Origin: SIAJ01 sp963773845
GTDB lineage: Bacteria; Planctomycetota; Planctomycetia; Gemmatales; Gemmataceae
Length of the DNA stretch: 64,000 bases
Assembly: GCA_963773845.1 (NCBI GenBank)
Contig: CAVZCU010000015.1
Span: 248,001 to 312,000 of the forward strand
Reading direction: 5' to 3'
Shown here: positions 1 to 9,860 of the stretch, piece after piece
Layout: each line of letters begins with the position of its first letter
How positions within the stretch are numbered: position 1 is the stretch's first letter
Notes under the pieces: generated by a model
The model's database searches: none
What the model was told of the DNA's origin: nothing
The model's input: the letters and a program-made list of their open reading frames with translations, nothing else
Translations under genes and position numbers: made by a program

Positions 1-138
1 TTGAACCATACCGGCCCCGCACGATTCGAGCCGGTGGTTTCGCCGCGGGTTTTCAACTCCTCAGCAACTTTGTTTGGACGGGTATCGCGGTTGCTATGAG
101 GTCAGGCGATTGCCCAACCTCAAGCGAAAGGCCCTTCG

Positions 139-624
139 ATGAAGCGCATTCATACCGTTCTGCATCCGACTGATTTTTCTCCCGGTTCGACTGCTGCATT
201 TCGATACGCCTGCGACCTCGCAAAAGATTACGACGCAGGCGTGATTGTGCTGCACGTCATGGGGCCCGTGCTTCCGATTGCCAGTGAGGGAGTCATCGTT
301 TCGAGTAACATGGACGAACTCCGCGAACTGGCTTGGCAAGAACTCGATGCGATCAAACCGGACAGCTCTTCGGTGCGGATCGAACGAGTCCTTCGCGAAG
401 GGCCGTCCACCGCGGAGATCTTGAATGCAGCCAAGGAATTCGGCGCGGACCTCATTGTCATGGGCACGCACGGCCGCACTGGCTTCCGGCGACTGGTGCT
501 CGGAAGCGTCGCGGAGGAAGTGCTCCGGAAAGCGACTTGTCCCGTGTTGACATTGAAAGCTCCCGTTCTGGCCGACTCTACCGTCGCGACGAACAAGGAG
601 ACTCAACTGGAGGCCGCTCAATAA
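139..624 (+). CDS. Universal stress protein (UspA family)
   Basis: Single-domain universal stress protein of 161 residues, a cytoplasmic ATP-binding family linked to stress survival. The start MKRIHTVLHPTDFS is the usual first beta strand with its Asp. The C-terminal part shows the nucleotide-binding pattern G-x2-G-x9-G-S (GTHGRTGF...VLGSVAEEV) followed by CPVLTLK, the usual last strand. Length is normal for one domain. The gene lies 36 bp upstream of PEP synthase in the same direction, so the two may be co-transcribed as a stress/energy pair (inference). The family is certain; the physiological trigger cannot be read from sequence. Confidence 0.93.
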   Translation: MKRIHTVLHPTDFSPGSTAAFRYACDLAKDYDAGVIVLHVMGPVLPIASEGVIVSSNMDELRELAWQELDAIKPDSSSVRIERVLREGPSTAEILNAAKEFGADLIVMGTHGRTGFRRLVLGSVAEEVLRKATCPVLTLKAPVLADSTVATNKETQLEAAQ

Positions 625-660
625 TCGATTGGCGAAGGCATTCAACTGGGGATCGACGAA

Positions 661-1566
661 ATGAAACGCGAGCGTGAGACGCCTCAATTAACCTTTATCC
701 GGTGGTTCGGCGAGTTGTCCCTCGTGGATATTCCGCTCGTTGGTGGAAAGAACGCTTCGCTCGGCGAAATGTATCGCGAATTGATGCCCGGAGGAATCCG
801 CGTACCCAACGGGTTCGCAATCACGGCCGACGCCTACCGGCATTTTCTGTCGAAAAACAAGCTCAACCAGACGATTCACGAAGCGCTGACCGGTTTGGAC
901 ACGCGTGACTTTGGTCAGCTTGCCGACCGCGGCCGACGCATTCGCGAAGCCATCCTGCGAGCGCCCATTCCCGCCGAATTGCACCGGGAGATTGTCCTTG
1001 CCTACGCCCAGCTCTGCGAGGAAGCGAACGAAGAGGTCGATGTTGCGGTGCGATCGAGCGCCACGGCGGAGGACTTGCCAGGAGCGAGCTTCGCCGGGCA
1101 GCAAGAGTCGTATCTGAATATCCGCGGTGAGCGCGGCCTGTTGACTGCGGTCCGGCAATGCATGGCGTCGCTATTTACCGATCGGGCGATCTCCTATCGC
1201 GTCGACAAGGGTTTCGCGCACGAATCGGTTGCCCTGTCCGTCGGCATCCAGCGGATGGTACGGTCCGATCTCGGGGCCGCCGGTGTCATGTTCACGATCG
1301 ACACGGAATCCGGTTTCCCAGACGTCGTCCTGATCAATAGTGCCTATGGCCTTGGCGAAAACGTCGTCAAAGGCCGCGTCGATCCCGATGAGTTCCTGGT
1401 GTTCAAGCCGACTCTGGCCAAGGGATTTCGCTCGATCGTGAAGCGATCCATTGGCGCCAAACAAGAAAAACTCGTATATGCCCGTCGCGCCGTCGCGACG
1501 ACGCGCGAGATTCCGACGCCGCCCGAGGATCGGCGCGGCTCAGCCTCACGGACGATGAGGTGTTGA
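661..1566 (+). CDS. ppsA: Phosphoenolpyruvate synthase, N-terminal ATP-grasp part (frameshifted gene)
   Basis: First part of a PEP synthase (pyruvate, water dikinase), which converts pyruvate + ATP to PEP + AMP + Pi in gluconeogenesis. Family landmarks are VGGKNASLGEMYREL near residue 27, VPNGFAITADAY, the VAVRSSATAEDLPGASFAGQQE loop (split here as VAVRSSATAEDLP and ASFAGQQESYLN), and MFTIDTESGF. The frame is lost near position 1530-1540. The expected continuation (SLTDDEVLTLAKWG) is in the frame one base back and runs to about 1705-1730, where a second one-base shift moves to the frame of the C-terminal part. Together 661..3094 would encode one protein of normal PEP synthase length (about 810 residues). 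Both breaks look like single-base losses and may be sequence errors. Confidence 0.9.
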   Translation: MKRERETPQLTFIRWFGELSLVDIPLVGGKNASLGEMYRELMPGGIRVPNGFAITADAYRHFLSKNKLNQTIHEALTGLDTRDFGQLADRGRRIREAILRAPIPAELHREIVLAYAQLCEEANEEVDVAVRSSATAEDLPGASFAGQQESYLNIRGERGLLTAVRQCMASLFTDRAISYRVDKGFAHESVALSVGIQRMVRSDLGAAGVMFTIDTESGFPDVVLINSAYGLGENVVKGRVDPDEFLVFKPTLAKGFRSIVKRSIGAKQEKLVYARRAVATTREIPTPPEDRRGSASRTMRC

Positions 1567-1576
1567 CGCTCGCGAA

Positions 1577-3094
1577 ATGGGGCGTCCGCATCGAAGAGCA
1601 CTACTCCAAGAAAGCGGGCCACGCGACACCGATGGATATCGAGTGGGCTCGGGACGGAACAACGGGGGAATTGTTCATCCTGCAAGCCCGGCCGGAGACG
1701 GTCCATGCCGGCGCCGGACGGCGAAGCTCGAGGTATTTCGGCTCAAGGGCACGGGAACCGCGGTGATTACGGGGCGGAGCGTAGGCTTGAAAATCAGTAC
1801 CGGGCCGGTGCGCGTGGTGCGCGACGCGGAACACCTCACTGAGTTCCGGCCGGGCGAGGTGCTCGTCGCGGACATGACCGATCCGGATTGGGAACCGACC
1901 ATGAAGATGGCGGCTGCCATCGTTACCAATCGCGGCGGCCGGACTTGCCACGCGGCGATCGTCAGCCGCGAATTGGGCGTCGCGTGCGTGGTCGGCGCCG
2001 GGCGCGCCACGGAGTTGTTGCACGACGGGCAAGTGGTCACCGTGTCGTGCGCGGGAGGCGATGTCGGCGAAGTTTACGACGGGCAAGTCCCCTTCACCAA
2101 GGAGACGATCGATTTAGCCGATCTGCCGCGACCGAAAACGCACGTCATGGTCAACGTTGGCGACCCGGACAGGGCATTCGGCGTTGCCGCGTTACCCAAC
2201 GACGGCGTCGGTCTCGCTCGCCTCGAGTTCATCATTTCGTCGGCGATCCGCGTTCATCCGATGGCTCTCGCTCAATTCGACAAGGTACCGCCCGGCCCGG
2301 CACGGGACGAGATCGCAATACTGACGCGAAACTATTCGGATCGTACCGACTATTTTGTCGAGAAGCTTGCCGAGGGCGTGGGGCGCATCGCGGCCGCGTT
2401 TTATCCCAAGGATGTGATCGTCCGGCTCTCGGACTTCAAAACGAATGAATATGCGGGGCTTCTCGGCGGCGCTGGGTTCGAACCCGACGAAGACAACCCA
2501 ATGATCGGCTTCCGCGGGGCATCCCGCTACTACGACGATCGCTATAAGGACGGATTCCAACTCGAATGCCGGGCAATGCGGAAAGTGCGTGAGGAGTTGG
2601 GACTCACGAATGTCAAGCTGATGGTTCCATTCTGTCGCACAGTTGATGAGGGCAAGCGGGTCCTCGAAGTGATGGCCAACGCCGGCCTCAAACGCGGCGA
2701 AAACGGACTCGAAGTCTACGTCATGTGCGAGATCCCATCGAACGTAATCCTCGCCGAGGATTTCGCTCAAATATTCGATGGCTTTTCGATCGGATCGAAC
2801 GATTTGACTCAGTTGACGCTTGGACTCGACCGCGATTCCGACGTGGTCGCTCACCTGTTCGACGAACGCAACCCCGCCGTCAAACGTCTGATCGAGGATG
2901 TCATTCATCGAGCAAAAGCGTGCGGTCGAAAAGTCGGAATCTGTGGGCAAGCGCCGAGCGATTATCCGGAATTTGCCCGGTTCCTCGTCGGCTGCGGAAT
3001 CGATTCGATCTCGCTCAACCCGGACACCGTGCTTCGGACGACACAGGAAATTGTCGCGATGGAACGGGAGCTGGATGCCGGGCGGGCGAAATGA
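1577..3094 (+). CDS. ppsA: Phosphoenolpyruvate synthase, phosphohistidine and PEP-binding part
   Basis: Second part of the same PEP synthase. The first residues in this open frame (to about 1725) are out-of-frame translation; real homology begins at AKLEVFRLKGTG. It carries the swivelling phosphohistidine domain with GGRTCHAAIVSRELG (catalytic His) and the C-terminal TIM-barrel domain with IGFRGASRYY, EIPSN, IGSNDLTQLTLGLDRDS and the CGQAPSD motif holding the conserved catalytic Cys. The gene converges on the NHL-repeat gene, with about 16 bp between stops. The central ARPETVHA piece that joins the two halves is read in the third frame (about 1536-1725). Confidence 0.9.
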   Translation: MGRPHRRALLQESGPRDTDGYRVGSGRNNGGIVHPASPAGDGPCRRRTAKLEVFRLKGTGTAVITGRSVGLKISTGPVRVVRDAEHLTEFRPGEVLVADMTDPDWEPTMKMAAAIVTNRGGRTCHAAIVSRELGVACVVGAGRATELLHDGQVVTVSCAGGDVGEVYDGQVPFTKETIDLADLPRPKTHVMVNVGDPDRAFGVAALPNDGVGLARLEFIISSAIRVHPMALAQFDKVPPGPARDEIAILTRNYSDRTDYFVEKLAEGVGRIAAAFYPKDVIVRLSDFKTNEYAGLLGGAGFEPDEDNPMIGFRGASRYYDDRYKDGFQLECRAMRKVREELGLTNVKLMVPFCRTVDEGKRVLEVMANAGLKRGENGLEVYVMCEIPSNVILAEDFAQIFDGFSIGSNDLTQLTLGLDRDSDVVAHLFDERNPAVKRLIEDVIHRAKACGRKVGICGQAPSDYPEFARFLVGCGIDSISLNPDTVLRTTQEIVAMERELDAGRAK

Positions 3095-3110
3095 TCGGCC
3101 GCGTTGAGGT

Positions 3111-4037
3111 TCATTTTTTATGAACGAGGAACTTCTGAACGCGCTTGCCGTTGATCTCGGCAACGTAAATGTCGCCATGCCCATCAACGCACAACATGTG
3201 CGGCATCAAGAATTGGCCCGGACCCTTCCCTTTCTCGCCAAAGCGGCCGAGCGGTTTGCCGTTTGGACCGAGGATCTTGACCCAATTCGCGATGCCGTCG
3301 GCCACGAAAAAGTGATCGCCGTTCAAGAAGAGTCCGTAGGGCGAGCCGCTCTCCTTCCATTGGGTCAGGAATTTGCCATCGGCATCGAAGACTTGGACGC
3401 GGCTATTCTCGCGGTCGCCGACATATACCCGTCCCTGGGAACCGATACAAATCGCATGCGGCAAATTGAATTCTCCTTCGCCCGTTCCTTTCTTACCCCA
3501 TTTCTTTAGCAATCTGCCTTCGGGCGAGAACTTCATTACTCGTGAATTGCCGTAACCGTCGCTCACATAGAAGTCGCCGTTCTTGGCGACCGCGATATCG
3601 GTAGGCCGATCGAACTGGTCGTCGCGAGGCCCCGGCTTGCCCTTCTTGCCGACTGCCAGCAACAACTTGCCATTCGCATCGAACTTCATCACCTGATGAT
3701 TGCCGATGTCGGTGACCCAGACGTTGCCCTGGTGGTCGATCCGCAGGCCGTGCGGGGTCTTCAGATACTTGTCGCCCCAAGATCGCAGGAACTTACCCGA
3801 ACGATCAAAGACAAGCACGGGCTTGGGCCCACGATGGAACACATACACGCGATCCTTCGCATCCGTCGCCACCGCGGAGACGGGGCCGAGCTTGATTCCA
3901 GCAGGCAGTTGCGGCCAGTCGGTAACGGGACGATAGTCAGCAATGCGCTCGTCGGCTTGAACGGCGGCGAACGACAGCATCGTTATTGCGAAGATCGTCG
4001 GTGTCGGTTTGCTTGGGACCATGATCCGAGATTCCAT
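3111..4037 (-). CDS. Secreted NHL-repeat protein
   Basis: About 308 residues. The chosen start (ATG at 4037; a second ATG at 4022 is equally possible) gives a signal peptide ending near FAAVQA. The open frame runs further upstream, but only over the adaptor gene, in another frame. The mature part consists of NHL beta-propeller repeats of about 45-50 residues, e.g. TPHGLRIDHQGNVWVTD, RPTDIAVAKNGDFYVSDGYG, LPHAICIGSQGRVYVGD, MPHMLCVDGHGDIYVAE. In known families such propellers bind ligands or act as peptidyl-alpha-hydroxyglycine lyase-like folds; no catalytic set is claimed here. It follows the adaptor lipoprotein in the same direction with 20 bp between them, so the two may be co-transcribed. 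Confidence 0.85.
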   Translation of the reverse strand: MESRIMVPSKPTPTIFAITMLSFAAVQADERIADYRPVTDWPQLPAGIKLGPVSAVATDAKDRVYVFHRGPKPVLVFDRSGKFLRSWGDKYLKTPHGLRIDHQGNVWVTDIGNHQVMKFDANGKLLLAVGKKGKPGPRDDQFDRPTDIAVAKNGDFYVSDGYGNSRVMKFSPEGRLLKKWGKKGTGEGEFNLPHAICIGSQGRVYVGDRENSRVQVFDADGKFLTQWKESGSPYGLFLNGDHFFVADGIANWVKILGPNGKPLGRFGEKGKGPGQFLMPHMLCVDGHGDIYVAEINGKRVQKFLVHKK

Positions 4038-4057
4038 GTGGATCGACTGTCGATGCG

Positions 4058-5383
4058 TTAATCTTCGTCGGCCTCGAGTTTCACCGCGTCGCCGGTCTGT
4101 AGCCCTTGTCCCCCCTCGATGACGAAGAGCGCATCCTTGATATCCCCGTGCCACTTCTTTTCCGGATCTTTTTCGGGGTCCTCGAGCCGCAGAATCTCCA
4201 CTTGATGCAATGTGCGATCGCGAATTCCGAGCACCACGTTCATTCGCCGGGCGATTCCGATCGTTTCTTCCTTCCCCTCGGCATTCGCGGCGGTCTTGAC
4301 GTCGACCACGATCACGACCGACGGCTTCTCCTCGTCTTCCTGAACTGCCGAGTCGCGAATGCTCAGACACTCCTTGCCCGGCGCCGTGAGCACGCGGATT
4401 CGCAGAACGCGATTGGCGCGCAACTGCGCCTCGCCATTGGCGAATCGCACCTTGACCGCGAAGTTCCCGGTCTCCGCCTCCGCCTGATCGGCAATGAAGA
4501 CCACTTGCCCCTCGGCGGCCGGTCCAGTCTTCACTTCCTGATCGAAGCCACCGCTGATGGCCGGCTGTCCCACGCGAAGCCGGCCGATCATGCTCGGCGG
4601 TACATAGCAAAGAACATCGATCTGTTCGTCCAGATCAATGATTTCCGTGACCATTGTGCCCGCGGAAAGCGTCTGCCCTCGCACGACCTGAATGCGGCCG
4701 AGCCGTCCCGAGATGGGGGCGGCCAGCGTGTGAAGCCTGAGTTGGGCCTGCAGGGCTTCCTGCTCCTTCTTCCCGGATACGAGCCTGGCTTTCGCGGCGT
4801 TGAGCTTTGATTCGGCATCCTTCAGCGCGAAATCGGCCTTCATTCGGTCGACGGGGGATACCAGTACGCGCGTGCCTGGCGAGGCTTTATCTTCTTCAAT
4901 CTTGAGCCGGCGGAGGCGCTCAACTTCGGCGCGTGCCAGGTCCACCGCGATCTGCGACTGCCGCTCTTCCTCGCGGAGGACGCCTTGCGCTGCCTCCGCT
5001 TTGGCGAGTCCCGCCTCGACAATCGTCGGATCGAGGCGAACGAGCGGCGTCCCCTTGTCCACGCGCTGGCCCTCGACAACGGGAGGATTGGCCGAATCGC
5101 TCAGGATGCTCTCGACACGCCCTTCGATTGGCGCGGTCACACGGGCCATACGATTCGGCGACGGCGATGTCGTGCCGATCAGTTCGGTCCATTCCTCGAG
5201 TGCTCCTTGCAACGGCCCTTCCCATTTGACGGTGGCCGGTGGCGCTTTCTCCGCTTCCACAGGGGTCGTTCGACCGCAACCAACCAAAGCGCAGAACGCC
5301 ATTCCGATGAGGACGAGGCGCCGACAGCGGTTGGCCAGCGTCCCGGCGATGCAGAATGGAGCAGTCGCGTGATATTGGGGCAT
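4058..5383 (-). CDS. RND-type efflux periplasmic adaptor subunit (MFP/HlyD family), lipoprotein
   Basis: About 441 residues from ATG 5383 (an ATG at 5404 is an alternative). The N-terminus has basic residues, a hydrophobic stretch and a lipobox ending ALVGC, so it is a predicted lipoprotein. Then come the adaptor features: a lipoyl half (ARVTAPIEGRVESIL), a coiled-coil hairpin of about 100 residues rich in A/E/R (AKAEAAQGVLREEERQ), the second lipoyl half (LAAPISGRLGRIQVVRGQ), and beta-barrel/membrane-proximal parts. Members of this family bridge an inner-membrane pump to an outer-membrane channel. No RND pump or TolC gene lies next to it in this window, so the substrate is unknown. Confidence 0.86.
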   Translation of the reverse strand: MPQYHATAPFCIAGTLANRCRRLVLIGMAFCALVGCGRTTPVEAEKAPPATVKWEGPLQGALEEWTELIGTTSPSPNRMARVTAPIEGRVESILSDSANPPVVEGQRVDKGTPLVRLDPTIVEAGLAKAEAAQGVLREEERQSQIAVDLARAEVERLRRLKIEEDKASPGTRVLVSPVDRMKADFALKDAESKLNAAKARLVSGKKEQEALQAQLRLHTLAAPISGRLGRIQVVRGQTLSAGTMVTEIIDLDEQIDVLCYVPPSMIGRLRVGQPAISGGFDQEVKTGPAAEGQVVFIADQAEAETGNFAVKVRFANGEAQLRANRVLRIRVLTAPGKECLSIRDSAVQEDEEKPSVVIVVDVKTAANAEGKEETIGIARRMNVVLGIRDRTLHQVEILRLEDPEKDPEKKWHGDIKDALFVIEGGQGLQTGDAVKLEADED

Positions 5384-5498
5384 AGTGATTGGTGAATGCC
5401 ACATGGAGTGGAAGGGTTGTGCCACTCGGACAATTCTAGCAACCGATAACTGAATTCGTGAGAACGCTGACCTCGGGCGAAGACCGCTGCCACCGGCT

Positions 5499-6876
5499 TT
5501 ACAAGATGGAGCGAATGATTTCACCGCGGGTGATCGGCATGGGCCGATTGAGCGCATCGCGGATTTCGCTGTCCGGTGGAATCCCCAGGCAATGGAAGAC
5601 GGTGGCCAGGATGTCTTGTGGCCGGACGCGGCCATCTTTCGGATACGCGGCCAACTTGTCGCTCGCACCGTGCACGGTGCCGCCGCGGACGCCGCCGCCA
5701 GCCAGCGCCACCGAAAACACTGGCCCCCAGTGATCGCGACCGCCGGCGCCATTGATTCGCGGCGTGCGGCCGAATTCGCCGGTCCACATCACCAGTGTGG
5801 AGTCGAGCATGCCACGATCGCTCAGGTCTTCAAGCAGCGCACTATACGCCTGGTCCATGATCGGCATGAGCGCCTGCAAGCCCTTGGTGTTTTGGCTGTG
5901 TGTATCCCAGTGACCGTTGTTCGGCGCACCCTTCACGCGCGACCAGTTCACCCGAATCAGTGGCACGCCGGCTTCCACGAGCCGCCGAGCGAGCAAACAA
6001 CTCTGCCCAAACTTGGTTCGCCCGTATCGATCGCGAACGCGGCCGGCTTCCGCATCCAGGTCGAATGCCTGGCGAGCGGCCGGCGATGCGACCAAATTGA
6101 ATGCGGATCGCGCACGCTCCGGATGGTTGCGAAGTGTCGCATCGCGGTCGATGCGATCGAGATGATGATCGATCTGCTGCAACAGGGCTCGGCGCTCGTT
6201 CAAGCGAATCGGCGGCAGGTCGGCCGGCGGCGTCAGTCCGGCAATTTGGAATTGCGACGCGTTCGGATCGCCGTCGAGCACCCAGGGGTCATACGCACGG
6301 CCGAGCCAGCCTGCATCCTGACCCGGCCAGGTCAGGTTGCCGTCGTTCGCCGACTGTTCCGGCAAGGTGATGGCTGCCGGCAGTGCCGTTCGTGTGGGCC
6401 ATAGCTTGCGGACCACGGCGCCGAGGCTGGGCCAGTCGTTCGGCGCCGGGCTTCGCGTTCTCCACGCCGACCGGTGCGTGCGGAACCCCGGTTGTCATGT
6501 AGTAACCGCTCGAAGAATGGGCGTTGTCGCGCGTCGCAACCGCTCGCAGCACCGCAATCTTTTGCACGAGTTTCGCGGTCTTCGGCATCAATTCGCCAAC
6601 GATCAGCCCGGGCACGGCCGACTGAATCGGCTTTAAGTCGCCTCGAGCCTCGACCGGAGAATCGGGCTTCGGGTCCCAAGTTTCCTGCTGCGACGGAGCA
6701 CCGAGGAGAAAGAGTTGAATGCACGCGCGCGAACTGGCAACTTCATGGGCGCGCGTCGATTCCCGACTGGCCAGCAACATGGGCAGCGATACACCGCACG
6801 CGCCGCCGATGCGCAGCCATTCCCGGCGATCGATGCCGTCGCAGAGTCGGGTCGGTGAATCAAATAGGGAGAGCAT
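5499..6876 (-). CDS. DUF1501 (sulfatase-like) protein, frameshifted
   Basis: DUF1501 family protein in two frames: 6876 down to about 6447, then about 6446 to 5499. Part one has a Tat-like/secretory start (DRREWLRIGGACGVSLPMLLA) and LFLLGAPSQQETWDPKP. Part two has RYGRTKFGQSCLLARRLVEAGV, NWDTHS-type motif (NNGHWDTHSQNTK), MWTGEFGRTPRINGAGGRDHWG and the C-terminal LGIPPDSEIRD. The break sits after ENAKPGA, where NDWPSLGAVVRKLW continues in the next frame, which looks like a small deletion. DUF1501 proteins have an alkaline-phosphatase/sulfatase-like fold and in planctomycetes usually accompany PSCyt/DUF1549 genes. Here it stands without such a partner. Confidence 0.85.
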
Positions 6877-7113
6877 GTGCTTAGGCTCTCGAAGTCGTGA
6901 TTGGTCGGGGATGGATTCCCAACCGGCGTGGTAGATAGATTATCGGCTATTGGCCGAAGGGTGGGAAGATGAAAAAGCCTCGTTAAGAAATTGCTCCGGT
7001 CCTCGCCTGTCGCAGCAATCGCGCCCATGTTCATCGCTTGTTACGCGAACACTCGACCTCGGGACGTCGGCGCGGTAAACCGCACTTTGCCAACACTGGG
7101 AGGTCGAATCATC

Positions 7114-7794
7114 ATGAAAGCGTTTCTTTCGTTTACGTCACTTGCATTGACAAGTACGCTCCTCGCCGCTCCTGCGCCGAAAGACAAAGGCTTCTTCCCC
7201 ATCGATCTGCAAAAGAAGGGGAACAAGGTCGTCATGAGCAACTTCGCCGGCGGGGACGAGACCAACATCCTGAAGGACTTTCCGACCGGTGAAAAGAAGT
7301 TTCGCGATGTCACGTTCGTCGTCGGCAAGAAGTTGATTGCTCTCGGAAGCACTGTGGACAAAGATGATCCCGCCAAGGTCGAGGGAATTCCAGTCGGCAG
7401 AAGCGCGAACCGGTTGCACTTTCTGCATGCCAACGGCTACGGGGGCGGCCCGAATAAAGAGGGGAGCGGCTGGTATGTGAAGGACGGCACGACCATCGGG
7501 TCGTACACGATCCACTACGAAGATCAGTCCGTGGCCGAAGTGCCGATTGTCTATGGCGAACAGAGCCGGGACTGGTTCTACGCCGAGGGCGAGAAAGCGC
7601 CGTCCAAGGCCAAAGTCGCCTGGACTGGCGAGAATGAATACAGCGTTGCCCGCGGTTCAAAGCTCCGCATCTATCTGATGACATGGGAAAACCCAAAGCC
7701 CGACAAAAAAATCGTGAGCATCGATTTTAAGTCGAGGAAAACCGAAACGGTGGCCGCACCCTTTTGCATTGCCATCACCGCCGAGGTGAAATAG
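7114..7794 (+). CDS. Secreted conserved protein of unknown function
   Basis: 226 residues from ATG 7114, chosen because GGGAGG lies about 11-16 bases upstream and a clear signal peptide follows (MKAFLSFTSLALTSTLLAAP). The mature part reads as a single beta-rich domain: FFPIDLQKKGNK, GIPVGRSANRLHFLHANGYG, TIGSYTIHYEDQSVAEVPI, RDWFYAEGEKAP, KVAWTGENEY, LRIYLMTWENPKPDKKI. This pattern (plain name plus 'YxIHYxDGS...IPIVYGxxxRDWW') is familiar from secreted planctomycete and verrucomicrobial proteins and from tails of some kinases; a carbohydrate-binding-like sandwich is an inference. It is followed closely by the SDR gene. Confidence 0.7.
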   Translation: MKAFLSFTSLALTSTLLAAPAPKDKGFFPIDLQKKGNKVVMSNFAGGDETNILKDFPTGEKKFRDVTFVVGKKLIALGSTVDKDDPAKVEGIPVGRSANRLHFLHANGYGGGPNKEGSGWYVKDGTTIGSYTIHYEDQSVAEVPIVYGEQSRDWFYAEGEKAPSKAKVAWTGENEYSVARGSKLRIYLMTWENPKPDKKIVSIDFKSRKTETVAAPFCIAITAEVK

Positions 7795-7803
7795 CAGCTT
7801 CGA

Positions 7804-8577
7804 ATGAATCTACAGCTTGCCAATCACGTCGCGATCGTCACCGGTGGGGGCAGTGGCATTGGCAAAGCGGTCGCGGAGGCGTTTCGGGCTGAAGGTTGCC
7901 GCGTCGCTGTCTGGGATCTCAGTCCGCCTGCGGACGATCCGAATGCATTTTGTGTCGATGTTGCCAATGCCGCCAACGTCGCCGAGGCCTTGCAGCGCAC
8001 TGAATCATCGCTGGGTCCGATCGATCACCTCGTCCACGCGGCGGCGGCGGCTTCCGGGAAGTTCGGCTTTCCGTTCACCAATCTCACTCCGGCGGATTGG
8101 CCGCGCGTTCTGGAAGTGAACGTCATGGGCATGGTGAATGTCGCCCACGTGGTTGCGCCGGCCATGATCGAACGCAAGTGCGGCACAATGGTCTTTCTCG
8201 CCTCGGTCGCCGGCCAGATCGGCTCGCCAACCGATCCGCCTTATAGCGCTTCGAAGGCAGCGAACATCAACTTCGCCATCTGCATGGCTCGCGATCTGGC
8301 CGCGTACGGAATCCGCGTAAACACCGTCTGTCCCGGCATGGTGAAAACGCCGCTCAACGAATCGGTCTGGCGTGCCTGGCACGATCGCCAACCATTGGCG
8401 GAGCGCAAAAGCTATGAACAATGGACAGCGGAAAAGCTGAAGGCCATGATCCCCCTCGGCCGCTGGCAAAAGGCCGAAGACGTAGCGAACATGGTCGTGT
8501 TTCTATCCTCGGACCGGGCCAGCGAAGTGACGGGCCAGACAATCAACGTCGATGGGGGCTATGTCATGCATTGGTAA
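7804..8577 (+). CDS. SDR family NAD(P)-dependent oxidoreductase
   Basis: 257-residue classical short-chain dehydrogenase. The Rossmann motif TGGGSGIGKAVAEAF is at residues 14-28, the catalytic Ser is in the strand LASVAGQIG, and the YxxxK motif is in YSASKAANI. The C-terminus GQTINVDGGYVMHW is typical of FabG-like and sugar/alcohol dehydrogenases. The length is exactly that of the family. The substrate cannot be decided. It starts 9 bp after the preceding secreted protein and ends 3 bp before the stop of the convergent MFS gene. Confidence 0.92.
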   Translation: MNLQLANHVAIVTGGGSGIGKAVAEAFRAEGCRVAVWDLSPPADDPNAFCVDVANAANVAEALQRTESSLGPIDHLVHAAAAASGKFGFPFTNLTPADWPRVLEVNVMGMVNVAHVVAPAMIERKCGTMVFLASVAGQIGSPTDPPYSASKAANINFAICMARDLAAYGIRVNTVCPGMVKTPLNESVWRAWHDRQPLAERKSYEQWTAEKLKAMIPLGRWQKAEDVANMVVFLSSDRASEVTGQTINVDGGYVMHW

Positions 8578-8579
8578 TC

Positions 8580-9860
8580 TCAGGCGACAGGCCGCTTGCG
8601 GTACATCGCCCAGGTCAACGCCGCCAGCAGTAGCACGCCGACGTAGACGTTGAACATCGGATCCCACTGTTCGCGACCCGTATAACCCAAGCTTTTTCGC
8701 CAGTCCGCAAACGTGCCGACGAACCATTGCGTCAGCATGGCGCCGACGACGCCCATCGAATTCATCAGTCCAAACAAGGCGCCGACGTGTTTCCCGCATT
8801 GCTCGATGGCGGCCGACCACCACGACGAAAGCGTGGCATGCAAACAGAACGAGGAGGCGCCGGCAAAGACGGCGAGGGCGACCGGCGAGTCCATTTTCGA
8901 TCCGGCATAAAGAAACACGGCGGCGGCGATGAAACATAAACTTCCAAGCAGCCGCCGGCACACAACCACGTCGCGGCCGCGGCGCAGAATTCGATCGGCC
9001 ACAAATCCGCCGACAAAAACACCCGCGGCGGACATCGCCAATACCAACGAACTGAGCCAACCGGCGTCGATATTCGGCACGTCACGAGCTGTTTCCAGGT
9101 ACTTGGTGAACCAGGAGAAATAGAGATATGTGTTGAACGCCGACAGCGTGATTGTGATTCCCAAAAGCCAGATGCCGGAATTCCGCAGCACCGCGTTCCA
9201 GGGGATCGGCTCATCGCGTGCGGGGGTTTCGGCCTGGCCAATTCGGATGATTGCCAATTCGCGATCGTTCACGCTCGAATGCTTGGCGGGGTCGTCGCGG
9301 AACCACCAGCAAAAGCCGGCCGCATAAATCACACCAAGGACACCGAATGTGCCAAACGTCCAGCGCCAGCCCGTTCGATCAATCAAATAGGCGGCCAGGG
9401 CCGGCGCCGCCGCCCCGCCAATTTGCGAAGCCATGAGCATGAGGCCTTGCACTCGGCCGCGCTCTGAAGCGGGAAACCAGCGAGAGATTACTCGAGCCGC
9501 ATTCGGAAACGCGCCCGCCTCGCCAGCGCCGAAGATGAAGCGCATGATCACCAATGAATAGAATCCCCAGGCGACGCCCGTCAGAGCCGTGAATAGCGAC
9601 CACCAGATAACGATCCGAGTTAGAACCGAACGGGAACCGACGCGATCGCCCAGCCGGCCGGTTGGAATCTCGAAAAGACCATATGCCAGCGTAAATGCCA
9701 TCATGACGTAACCGAGTTCCGTCTCCGTGAGATGAAGATCTTCCTGAATTGGCTTGATCGCCTGGGCCATGCAGATCCGGTCCAGGTACAAAACGCCGGC
9801 GAGGCCGCAAAGCCAAAGTGCGACGATGAAGCGTGTGCGCGTCGGGCGTGGATCGGTCAT
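8580..9860 (-). CDS. MFS transporter, anion:cation symporter (ACS)-like
   Basis: 426 residues from ATG 9860 (MTDPRPTRTRF). About twelve hydrophobic segments are visible. The first loop has YLDRICMAQAIKPIQEDL and the cytoplasmic motif GRLGDRVGSRSVL, both typical of the ACS branch that moves organic anions such as hexuronates or glucarate (family knowledge). It ends in a basic cytoplasmic tail (YRKRPVA). It is convergent with the SDR gene, and no regulator is adjacent. Substrate unknown. Confidence 0.9.
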   Translation of the reverse strand: MTDPRPTRTRFIVALWLCGLAGVLYLDRICMAQAIKPIQEDLHLTETELGYVMMAFTLAYGLFEIPTGRLGDRVGSRSVLTRIVIWWSLFTALTGVAWGFYSLVIMRFIFGAGEAGAFPNAARVISRWFPASERGRVQGLMLMASQIGGAAAPALAAYLIDRTGWRWTFGTFGVLGVIYAAGFCWWFRDDPAKHSSVNDRELAIIRIGQAETPARDEPIPWNAVLRNSGIWLLGITITLSAFNTYLYFSWFTKYLETARDVPNIDAGWLSSLVLAMSAAGVFVGGFVADRILRRGRDVVVCRRLLGSLCFIAAAVFLYAGSKMDSPVALAVFAGASSFCLHATLSSWWSAAIEQCGKHVGALFGLMNSMGVVGAMLTQWFVGTFADWRKSLGYTGREQWDPMFNVYVGVLLLAALTWAMYRKRPVA